NCBI GenBank assembly: GCA_021787395.1
Contig: JAJYLZ010000037.1
Location: forward strand, 1 to 33,118
Direction of reading: 5' to 3'
Length of the DNA stretch: 33,118 bases
Source: Chloroflexota bacterium
GTDB taxonomy: Bacteria > Chloroflexota > Limnocylindria > Limnocylindrales > CSP1-4
Part shown: positions 16,286 through 22,991 of the stretch, piece after piece
How positions within the stretch are numbered: position 1 is the first letter of the stretch
Layout of the letters: each line of letters begins with the position of its first letter
The notes under the pieces: model-generated
The model's database searches: none
Seen by the model: only the letters and a program-made list of their open reading frames with translations
Told to the model about the DNA's origin: nothing
Made by a program: the position numbers and the translations under genes

Positions 16286-16295
16286 GCCCGCAACC

Positions 16296-17231
16296 ATGAC
16301 CACGACCCCGAGGCGGCCGCTCGACGGCTCCACACCGGCCGCCGCACCCCGACCTCGGGGTCGGGGCGGGCTCCGCCGGTCGCAGCACATCGCGGGGGTG
16401 GCGTTCGCCCTGCCCGTGATCATCCTCGAGCTCGCCCTGCTCGCGATCCCGATCGGGCAGGCCGTCTACTACAGCTTCACGCGCTGGGACGGCATCCAGT
16501 CGACCTGGATCGGCACGGCCAATTACCAGCGGCTGTTCGGCGATCCCAACTTCTGGCGGGTCGTGCTGAACAACGTGATCCTGCTGGCGGCCGTGCCGTT
16601 CGCGATCCTGATCCCACTGCTCGTCGCCTACCTGCTCAACGAGCACGTGCTGGGCTGGCGCTTCTTCCGCTCGGCCTACTTCCTGCCGACGGCCATCAGC
16701 TGGGTCGTCATCGGCATGGTCGCCATCCGGGTGTTCGCCGTCGAGGGCATCCTCAACCACCTCCTGGCCGCGATCGGCCTCAACATCCAGACCGACCTGC
16801 TCAGCGGCGAGTACTCGGCGATGGTCGCGGTCGCGATCACGTTCATCTGGTCCGTGTTCGGCACCAACACCATCATCTTCATCACCGGCATGGCGACGCT
16901 CGACCGGGAGGTCTACGAGGCGGCCCGCGTGGACGGCGCGAGCGGCTTCACGACATTCCGCAAGATCACCATCCCGCTGCTGATGCGGTTCGTCCAGTTC
17001 GCGTTCATCCTGACGCTGATCACCGCCTTCACCGCGCTGTTCAGCCTGATCTTCATCATGACCGGCGGCGGGCCCGGCTTCGGCTCGACGACCCTCGAGT
17101 TCTACGTCTACCAGCAGGGCTTCACCGTGGGCGCGTTCGGCTACGCGGCCGCCATCGGCATCGTGCTGTTCGTCGTGGTGTTCGGGATCAGCCTCGCGCA
17201 GCTGCGGCTGTTCCGGAGCCGGCTGGACTAG
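16296..17231 (+). CDS. Sugar ABC transporter permease (first of pair)
   Basis: 311 residues from the ATG at 16296. An in-frame GTG at 16260 would add 12 residues but falls in the stem of a strong hairpin; neither start has a clear Shine-Dalgarno. The protein has a basic N-terminus, then six hydrophobic segments, the first at about 31-60. The cytoplasmic EAA loop EAARVDGASGFTTFRKITIP (about 208-227) is the docking site for the transporter ATPase. It is of the MalF/UgpA-like type of CUT1 importers, imported substrates being mono- to oligosaccharides or glycerol phosphate. It pairs with the next gene, 9 bases downstream. Confidence 0.92.
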   Translation: MTTTPRRPLDGSTPAAAPRPRGRGGLRRSQHIAGVAFALPVIILELALLAIPIGQAVYYSFTRWDGIQSTWIGTANYQRLFGDPNFWRVVLNNVILLAAVPFAILIPLLVAYLLNEHVLGWRFFRSAYFLPTAISWVVIGMVAIRVFAVEGILNHLLAAIGLNIQTDLLSGEYSAMVAVAITFIWSVFGTNTIIFITGMATLDREVYEAARVDGASGFTTFRKITIPLLMRFVQFAFILTLITAFTALFSLIFIMTGGGPGFGSTTLEFYVYQQGFTVGAFGYAAAIGIVLFVVVFGISLAQLRLFRSRLD

Positions 17232-17240
17232 GGGCGCGAG

Positions 17241-18110
17241 ATGGACCCCCGCCTGCGGCGCCGGGCCAGCCGGCTGGTGATGTTCCTCATCCTGTGCGTG
17301 GTCGTCGTGATCATGCTGTTCCCGTTCGTCCTGATGATCGTGACCTCGCTCCGGTCCAAGGACCAGTACATCGCGGGCAGCGGCTTCAGCCTCGATTCCT
17401 GGCAGCAGCTGTTCGTGCAGATGCCGGTCTTCCAGCAGCTGCTCAACTCGAGCCTCGTGACCGCCGGCGGCGTGGCCCTGATCCTGGTCGTGAGCACGAC
17501 CGGGGGCTACGCCTTCTCGAAGCTGACGTTCAAGGGCTCCGGCCTGGTGTTCCTGGCGATCCTGTCCGGGATGATGGTCCCGGTCCAGTCGATCATCATC
17601 CCCGTCTACGTGGACATCGTGAACGTCGCGAAGGCGCACGTGGACGTGCTGGGCCTCGACTTCGCGGTCAACCAGGTCTTCGGGATCAACAAACTCCTGA
17701 GCGCGATCGTCGTGTACGCGGCACTGGGCGCCCCTTTCGCCACCTACCTCATGACGACCTACTACCGCGGCATCCCCACCGAGCTGGTCGAGGCGTCGGT
17801 GATGGACGGCGCCAGCTACTGGCAGATCTTCCGCAGGGTGATGCTGCCCCTGGCGATCCCGGCCATCACCACGGTGGCTGTCCTCCAGGTCATCCAGATC
17901 TGGGACGACCTCCTCGTGGGCCTGCTGTTCCTCCAGACGCCAGCCGTGCGCACGATCACGGTGGGGCTGGCGGTGCTGCAGAATGGGCGGGTGGTGAGCA
18001 TCCCGCTGCTCATGGCCGGCTCTCTGGTGAGCGCCCTGCCCGCGATCATCGTCTACCTCATCTTCCAGCGGAACCTGATCCAGGGCCTGACCATGGGGGT
18101 GAACAAGTGA
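17241..18110 (+). CDS. Sugar ABC transporter permease (second of pair)
   Basis: 289 residues, ATG start with AGGGG a few bases upstream. It is a MalG/UgpE-like inner-membrane subunit with six hydrophobic segments, the first at about 12-36 (LVMFLILCVVVVIMLFPFVL) and a periplasmic or extracytoplasmic loop ending in NSSLVTAGGVAL. The EAA motif is EASVMDGASYWQIFRRVMLP (about 184-203). Together with the preceding permease it forms the channel. Its stop codon overlaps the GTG start of the DeoR regulator (GTGA at 18107-18110), indicating translational coupling. No ATPase gene follows, so the pair presumably uses a shared MsmX/UgpC-type ATPase encoded elsewhere. Confidence 0.93.
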   Translation: MDPRLRRRASRLVMFLILCVVVVIMLFPFVLMIVTSLRSKDQYIAGSGFSLDSWQQLFVQMPVFQQLLNSSLVTAGGVALILVVSTTGGYAFSKLTFKGSGLVFLAILSGMMVPVQSIIIPVYVDIVNVAKAHVDVLGLDFAVNQVFGINKLLSAIVVYAALGAPFATYLMTTYYRGIPTELVEASVMDGASYWQIFRRVMLPLAIPAITTVAVLQVIQIWDDLLVGLLFLQTPAVRTITVGLAVLQNGRVVSIPLLMAGSLVSALPAIIVYLIFQRNLIQGLTMGVNK

Positions 18111-18919
18111 CCCTCTCGGTGCACGCCGCCCCCGACCCGTCGGGGCTGCCGGCGCACGAGCGGCGTGAGCAGATCGCGAGGCTCGTGGACGAGACCCAGC
18201 GGGTGAGCGTGTCCGACCTCACCGTCCGGTTCGGGGTCACCGACGCGTCGATCCGGCGCGACCTCATCCTCCTCGAGGGGGTGGGCCGCCTCCGGCGCGT
18301 CCATGGCGGCGCCGTCAGCCTGGCGGCGAAGCTGGCTGGCAGCGTGTACGCCAACAAGCTGCGCGTGCACCGCGAGGAGAAGGCGCGGATCGCCGCCGCA
18401 GCCGCCCGGCTCGTCCGCCCGGGCGAGATCGTCCTGTTCGACTCGGGGACCACCGTCGCCCAGGTCGCGATGCAGATGCCGCCCGCGCTCCGGGCGCCAA
18501 GCGCGATCACCGTCGTCACGTACTCGCTGCCCGTCATCGACGAGATCGGCGGCTGGGAGGCGCCCCACCTGGTGGTGGTGGGCGGGCTCTACCTGCCCGA
18601 CTACCGCGCGTTCGTGGGGCCGGGGGCGATCGACGGCCTCAGGACGCTGACGGCCGACACGATCTTCGTGGGCTGCGACGGGCTCAGCGTGGAGTCGGGG
18701 CTTACCACACCCCACGTCCTGGTCGCCGAGGTGGGCGCCGTCGCGACCTCGCGGAGCCGGCGGGTGGTTGCGGTGGCCGACTCCTCCAAGCTGGGGCGGC
18801 AGGGCTTCACCACGATCGTGCCGCTCTCGCAGGTCCAGGTCCTAATCACCGACACGGGCGCCGAACCGGAGCGCATCGAGGAGATCCGCGGGGCGGGGGT
18901 CGAGGTGCTGCTGGCTTGA
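18107..18919 (+). CDS. DeoR/GlpR-family transcriptional regulator
   Basis: 270 residues from the GTG at 18107, which overlaps the permease stop. The N-terminal winged helix-turn-helix covers about residues 17-70: RREQIARLVDETQRVSVSDL, then TDASIRRDLILLEGVGRLRRVHGGAV. The C-terminal sensor domain (DeoRC) has the sugar-phosphate-binding FDSGTTVAQVA at about 111-121 and the VGCDGLSVESGLT stretch at about 188-200. Regulators of this family usually repress a sugar operon and are released by a phosphorylated intermediate of that pathway. The likely target is the divergent region at 14516-14871, and the likely effector the ketose phosphate or a triose phosphate made by the leftward operon; both are inference from context. 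Confidence 0.93.
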   Translation: MTLSVHAAPDPSGLPAHERREQIARLVDETQRVSVSDLTVRFGVTDASIRRDLILLEGVGRLRRVHGGAVSLAAKLAGSVYANKLRVHREEKARIAAAAARLVRPGEIVLFDSGTTVAQVAMQMPPALRAPSAITVVTYSLPVIDEIGGWEAPHLVVVGGLYLPDYRAFVGPGAIDGLRTLTADTIFVGCDGLSVESGLTTPHVLVAEVGAVATSRSRRVVAVADSSKLGRQGFTTIVPLSQVQVLITDTGAEPERIEEIRGAGVEVLLA

Positions 18920-19950
18920 CCGCCGCCGCGACGGTCCGGGAGGCCGCCTGGGAGGGACTCCCGGCCCTGACCCTCGACAACGGGCTGGTGTCGGTGACTC
19001 TGGTCCCCCAGATGGGCGGCCATGTGGCCTCCCTGTTCGACGTCGCCGGCGGCCGCGAGCTGCTGTGGCGGAACCCGCGGCTGGCGCCTAGGCTCGCCCC
19101 CTACGGCGCCTGGTTCGACGACTGGTGGTCAGGGGGATGGGACGAGATCTTCCCGGGCGGCGAGGAGTCCACGCTCCACGGCGAGCGGCTCCCGTACATG
19201 GGCGAGCTGTGGTGCACGCCCTGGACCGCGTCCTCCGCTGTTGCGCCGGACGGATCCGAGGCCGCCGTCACCGCGACGGCGCTCGGCAACGTAGCCGCCG
19301 CGCGGTTCACGCGGCGGCTCGCGCTGCGGGCGGGGCAGCCGGTGCTGTGGGCCAGCTACCGCATCGAGAACCTCGACGTCCGTCCGCTGCCGTTCACGTG
19401 GGGCGTGCACCCGGCGTTTGCGGTGGGCGCCGAGCACCGGATCGACCTGCCGGAGAACGCCCTCATGGAGGTGGGCGTCGCCTCCGCGCCGCTCATGGGC
19501 GCGGTCGGACAGCGGTACGCATGGCCGTCACTGCCGGTGTCGGCTCCGGAGCCCTCGCCAGGCGTCCGCGACGGCGTCCGCGACATGTCCGCCGTCCTCG
19601 GCCGCGAGGTGGGCGTCTTCGGCGGCCACTGGGCCACGGGCCTCAGTGACGGCTGGTTCGCACTCACGGACACGAGGGCCCGGCGTGGGGTCACCGTGGT
19701 CTTCGACAGTGCCGTCTTCCCGGACGCCTGGCTGTGGCAGGTCTACGGCGGCTGGCGGGGTCACGAGCTGCTCGCCATGGAGCCGTGGACCAGCCATCCG
19801 CAGGAGCTCGGGGGTGCCCTCGCCGCGGGCCGCGCGCAGATGCTGGCGCCGGGCGAGCGTCTCGAGACCTGGGTGGCCTTCGTGCTCCACGAGGGCCTCG
19901 AGCGGGTGACCGGTGTTGACCGGGGCCCTGACGGGCTCGTCGTTCGGTAG
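18916..19950 (+). CDS. Aldose 1-epimerase-like (galactose mutarotase fold) protein
   Basis: 344 residues from a TTG at 18916 that overlaps the DeoR stop (TTGA); GAGGTG lies about 8 bases upstream. The beta-sandwich signature of the mutarotase superfamily is visible: TLVPQMGGHVASLFD (about 28-42), GGWDEIFPGGEE (73-84), GELWCTPW and TWGVHPAFAVG with His165. In ordinary family members the segment before GELW reads like PDHG; here it is LPYMG, so one conserved histidine appears lost. The protein may interconvert anomers of the imported sugar, or use the fold for another carbohydrate reaction. It is the last gene of the rightward operon and is translationally coupled to the regulator. Confidence 0.82.
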   Translation: MTAAATVREAAWEGLPALTLDNGLVSVTLVPQMGGHVASLFDVAGGRELLWRNPRLAPRLAPYGAWFDDWWSGGWDEIFPGGEESTLHGERLPYMGELWCTPWTASSAVAPDGSEAAVTATALGNVAAARFTRRLALRAGQPVLWASYRIENLDVRPLPFTWGVHPAFAVGAEHRIDLPENALMEVGVASAPLMGAVGQRYAWPSLPVSAPEPSPGVRDGVRDMSAVLGREVGVFGGHWATGLSDGWFALTDTRARRGVTVVFDSAVFPDAWLWQVYGGWRGHELLAMEPWTSHPQELGGALAAGRAQMLAPGERLETWVAFVLHEGLERVTGVDRGPDGLVVR

Positions 19951-20275
19951 CGGGACCCTCCGTCAGGGCGGTCCAGGATAGCCGGACAGGTCGCGCAGCA
20001 CTGCCAATCGGCCCTCCGTCGGGAGCTCCCTCGCGGGCGTCGGCCCCACCCCTCACGCGCGTCGGACGCGCCAACCGCCCCCGCTTCCTGCCGGAAGGTC
20101 CCGCGTCTCTCAGCCCACGGGTCCAGTGCTGCGCGACAGATGGCCCCTAGGAGGCGCAGCCCTCCTTGGGCACAGTACCGGTGCGGTCCCGGGGCGCAGG
20201 CTCCGGCTCGGCCGCGGCAGCCACGAGGGAGCGGTGAGGACGAGCGGCGCAGGGCCCGGGGGCGCGAGGATCGCA
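19951..20275. other. Gene-poor stretch after the sugar locus
   Basis: This 325-base interval separates the sugar locus from the response regulator. It begins with a possible weak terminator hairpin (GGACC at 19953-19957 with GGTCC at 19970-19974). It otherwise holds no ORF with a ribosome-binding site and no clear promoter. An alternative upstream GTG start for the regulator lies at 20234. Confidence 0.5.
19953..19974 (+). terminator. Possible weak terminator of the transport operon
   Basis: GGACC and GGTCC form a five-base stem around a 12-base loop, starting two bases after the epimerase-like stop. It is short and has no T-run, so it is only a candidate. Confidence 0.3.
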
Positions 20276-20941
20276 GTGCAGCTGGCGATCTTCGACTTCC
20301 CGCTGCTCGTGGCCGGCTTCCGCTCCATCATCGACGCCGAGCTGGACATGGAGGTCACCGGCACGGCGGGCACGCTGGAGTCCATCACCGAGTCGCTCGC
20401 CCAGGCACCCGCGGACGTGGTCATCGCCGAGTGCCAGCCTCTGTCGGCCCCGGGCAGCTCCGCCTTCGAGGCGATCGAGCGGGTCCGCGCCGCGGCGCCC
20501 GGGGCGAGGATCATCGCGCTCGAGTGCCGGAGCGGCAGCGGCAGCGAGCAGTTCTCGATGGCCCTCAAGGCCGGAGCGGACGGATTCCTCACCCGCGAGG
20601 CCGAGCCGTCCGACCTGGTGGCGGCGTTGCGGTCGGTGAGCCGGGGCCAGACCTACGTCTCGCCGTCGATCGTGACCAGGATGGTCAACACGTACGTGCT
20701 CCGCAGCCCCGACGCCCCGGCCGAGGACGCCTACGCCACCCTCTCCGAGCGCGAGCGCGAGGTGCTCCTGCTGGCCGCCGTCGGGCACACGAACCGCGAG
20801 ATCGCCAAGGTGTTCCACCTGTCCGAGCAGACGGTGCACAACTACCGCGCGAACATCATGGAGAAGCTGGGCTTCCACGACCGCACCGAGCTGCTCAAGT
20901 TCGCGATCCGCCGGGGGATCATCAGCGTCGCGGACCTGTAG
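20276..20941 (+). CDS. NarL/FixJ-type response regulator with atypical receiver domain
   Basis: 221 residues from the GTG at 20276 (GAGGA five bases upstream), which places the first beta strand QLAIFDF where receivers normally begin; a GTG at 20234 would add 14 residues. The C-terminal LuxR-type helix-turn-helix is intact (LSEREREVLLLAAVGHTNRE, SEQTVHNYRANIMEKLG, about 155-205). The receiver is unusual. The usual pair of acidic residues is reduced to Asp7, the phospho-acceptor position in the ADVVIAEC strand is Glu52 instead of Asp, and the conserved Lys is Arg107 (FLTREAEP). Such pseudo-receivers often work without phosphorylation. No kinase gene is adjacent; the histidine kinase at 22992 is 2 kb away. 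Targets unknown. Confidence 0.87.
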   Translation: MQLAIFDFPLLVAGFRSIIDAELDMEVTGTAGTLESITESLAQAPADVVIAECQPLSAPGSSAFEAIERVRAAAPGARIIALECRSGSGSEQFSMALKAGADGFLTREAEPSDLVAALRSVSRGQTYVSPSIVTRMVNTYVLRSPDAPAEDAYATLSEREREVLLLAAVGHTNREIAKVFHLSEQTVHNYRANIMEKLGFHDRTELLKFAIRRGIISVADL

Positions 20942-21018
20942 CCGGTCGCGGCCCGAGACCCTCGGCTGCGCGGCGTTACGCCAAGGGCGGCCACGCGTCC
21001 TGAGGGCGGAGGCGAAGC

Positions 21019-21357
21019 ATGCGGGCGAAGCGTCGATGGCGACCGCGGCGACGAGACGACCGCGCCCGGGTCGGCAGCACGGACCTCGCCGACTGGATGC
21101 TGCAGAGCGAGATCGGCTGGGGCATGCCGCACTGGCTGTTCGCCGTGCCGGGGATGCTCCGCCAGCTGGCGCTCGCGCTCGGCCGGGCGGCCGCGTGGCC
21201 CTCCCGGCACCGCGGTCCGGGGAGCGGCATGGCGCGCCGGCGACGCGCTGGGCTTGACGACGCGGCAGGGCCGGCTCCCCCGGCGGGACAGTGCCGGAGG
21301 AGCCGCGACCGGACGGGGAGACGTCCGAACGGGTGGGGAGGCCCGTCGATACCCTGA
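21019..21357 (+). CDS. Possible small hypothetical protein
   Basis: 112 residues, not recognised. The case for it is an excellent ribosome-binding site (GGAGG six bases before the ATG) and a central stretch, about residues 21-62 (DLADWMLQSEIGWGMPHWLF and LRQLALALGRAAAW), that reads like real protein and could be a short amphipathic or membrane-associated helix. Against it, the ends are very rich in Arg and Gly, as in GC-rich chance frames. It lies between the response regulator and the convergent DsbA-like gene. If it is not real, the 455 bases from 20942 to 21396 are non-coding. Confidence 0.4.
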   Translation: MRAKRRWRPRRRDDRARVGSTDLADWMLQSEIGWGMPHWLFAVPGMLRQLALALGRAAAWPSRHRGPGSGMARRRRAGLDDAAGPAPPAGQCRRSRDRTGRRPNGWGGPSIP

Positions 21358-21396
21358 GCCGGCGCCAGGCGGGAAGGTTTCAGTCGGTCGGCGCCG

Positions 21397-22941
21397 CTAC
21401 TTCGCGGCGGCGTCCACGGCGGCCAGGACCTTGGTCGGGTCGAGCGACGAGCCTGAGAACCGGGCGACCTCCTTGCCGTGGGCCCGCACCACCACCGCGG
21501 GCGCCGCCTTCAGGCCCATCCCCGTGCCGACCGCCGTCTCGGCCTCGATCGCCGACGCCGTGGCCGGACTCGTCATGCAGGCGTCGAGCGCGGTGACGTC
21601 CCAGCCCAGCTTGGCTGCCAGCCAGAGCAGCCCGCGCGTCGTGAACACGCCGGTCTCGGCCCCCTGCGCCGAGACCGAGAGGATGTCGTGGGCGAACCAG
21701 GCGGTGCGCTCGCCGTCGTCGGCGCCGCACCGGATGAACGATGCGGCGAGGGCGGACTCGCTGCCCAGGGCGGCGAGGTCGCGCAGGACCAGCCGCACCT
21801 TGCCGGCCGCGATCCGCGTGCGCAGCTCGGGCTCCAGGGTCTGGGCGATGGCGGGCATGCCGGTCGCCTGGTAGTCGACCCAGAGCTCGACCGTGACCGG
21901 GGCCGAGGACGGCCCGGCCGTCCTGCCGCTGGTCGCCGTGTCCGCCCACGGGTCGCCTGACGGCCGCACCGACGGCGCGGGGGTCGGGGTCGCGCCGGAC
22001 TTGGCGGCGGCGTCGACCGCCGCGATCAGCGCGGTGATGTCGGGGACGCCGGCGAAGGTGCGCCCCGGGATGTCCACGGTCGGCGTCGAGGTGACCGACG
22101 CCCGGACGCCGGCGGCCGTGTCGGCGAGCACCTCGACCAGCACGTCCTGGCGCTGGGTGCAGGCGGTGTACGTCGCCTCGTCGGCGCCCACGCCGGTGGC
22201 GAGCCGAGTCAGGGTCGCCTGGGAGAAGGTGCCCTGGTTCTCGCCGTTCTGGGCGGCATAGACGGCGTCGTGCATCTCCCAGTACTTGCCCTGCTCGCCG
22301 GCACAGCGCACCGCGATGGCGGCGTCGAGCGACTCGGGCCCGAGGAACACGAAGTCGCGGTGCAGCACGGCCACCGTCCCGTCGGCGATCCGCGAGGCCA
22401 GCAGCGGCAGCGCCGTCTCGGCGAAGCGCGCGCAGAACGGGCACTGGTAGTCGGCCCAGTAGGTGAGCAGGACCTTGGCAGACGGGCTGCCCAGGAGCGG
22501 GCCGTTTGACGGGAGGCCCTCGATCGGCGATGTCGGGGAGGGCGCGGCCGACGGCGGCGCGGACGGCGTCGACGACCCGACGGCGGCGGCCTCCGAGCTG
22601 GCCGGCGCGCTCGACGCTGCCGGGCTCCACGCGGGCGCGGTGGCGCGCCCGACCACGATGCCAGACCCGAACACCAGCCCGACGATGAGGATCGCCGCGA
22701 TGGGCCGCACGAGGCGGCCGCTGCCGCGGGCGCCTGAGGCGGGCCGGAGGCGGCCGGGCCGGGACGGGAGTTCGTTGCCCTCGGCGAACCCCTCGTCCTC
22801 ATCGTCGAGGGCGTCGGGCGGGTCGATCCGCTCCGGGTCAGCCGGCCTCGCTCCCTCTGGGAAGGGCTCGCCGGGGCCCGGGTCGGGCGCCGGGACCGGA
22901 TCGGACGGCGTTCGATTGCTCACGGGTCCATGGTGCCCCAT
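21397..22941 (-). CDS. Membrane-anchored protein with two DsbA-like thioredoxin domains
   Basis: 514 residues. A Pro/Asp/Glu-rich cytoplasmic N-terminus (1-75) is followed by one membrane helix (about 79-98, IAAILIVGLVFGSGIVVG), an Ala/Ser/Pro linker, and two extracytoplasmic DsbA-like domains. Domain 1 (about 148-312) has the redox motif CPFC at 167-170 and the cis-proline at TSTPTVDIPG (Pro287). Domain 2 (about 345-514) keeps the same outline, with VDYQ at the matching strand, LRDLAALGSESALAASFIRC and a cis-Pro region (KAAPAVVV), but where CPFC should be it reads ATGMPAI. Domain 1 may form or isomerise disulfides in secreted proteins. Domain 2 probably binds clients or is structural. Start is the ATG at 22941; a GTG six codons later is possible. 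Divergent from the histidine kinase. Confidence 0.88.
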   Translation of the reverse strand: MGHHGPVSNRTPSDPVPAPDPGPGEPFPEGARPADPERIDPPDALDDEDEGFAEGNELPSRPGRLRPASGARGSGRLVRPIAAILIVGLVFGSGIVVGRATAPAWSPAASSAPASSEAAAVGSSTPSAPPSAAPSPTSPIEGLPSNGPLLGSPSAKVLLTYWADYQCPFCARFAETALPLLASRIADGTVAVLHRDFVFLGPESLDAAIAVRCAGEQGKYWEMHDAVYAAQNGENQGTFSQATLTRLATGVGADEATYTACTQRQDVLVEVLADTAAGVRASVTSTPTVDIPGRTFAGVPDITALIAAVDAAAKSGATPTPAPSVRPSGDPWADTATSGRTAGPSSAPVTVELWVDYQATGMPAIAQTLEPELRTRIAAGKVRLVLRDLAALGSESALAASFIRCGADDGERTAWFAHDILSVSAQGAETGVFTTRGLLWLAAKLGWDVTALDACMTSPATASAIEAETAVGTGMGLKAAPAVVVRAHGKEVARFSGSSLDPTKVLAAVDAAAK

Positions 22942-22947
22942 CCGACC

Positions 22948-22960
22948 GGCGTCCGACGCC
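22948..22960. promoter_or_regulatory. Perfect dyad in the DsbA-like/histidine kinase divergent gap
   Basis: GGCGTC and GACGCC are perfect inverted six-base arms around one central base. The dyad sits in the only 50 bases between the two divergent starts, where a shared operator would be expected. It may also be chance in GC-rich DNA. Confidence 0.35.
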
Positions 22961-22978
22961 TGATCGCGACGTCCCGCG

Positions 22979-22984
22979 CATACT
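22979..22984 (+). promoter_or_regulatory. Candidate -10 box, leaderless start of the histidine kinase
   Basis: CATACT lies seven bases before the GTG start, and no Shine-Dalgarno is present. If it is the -10 box, transcription would start at or next to the start codon. No good -35 hexamer is seen. Confidence 0.3.
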
Positions 22985-22991
22985 CGGCACC

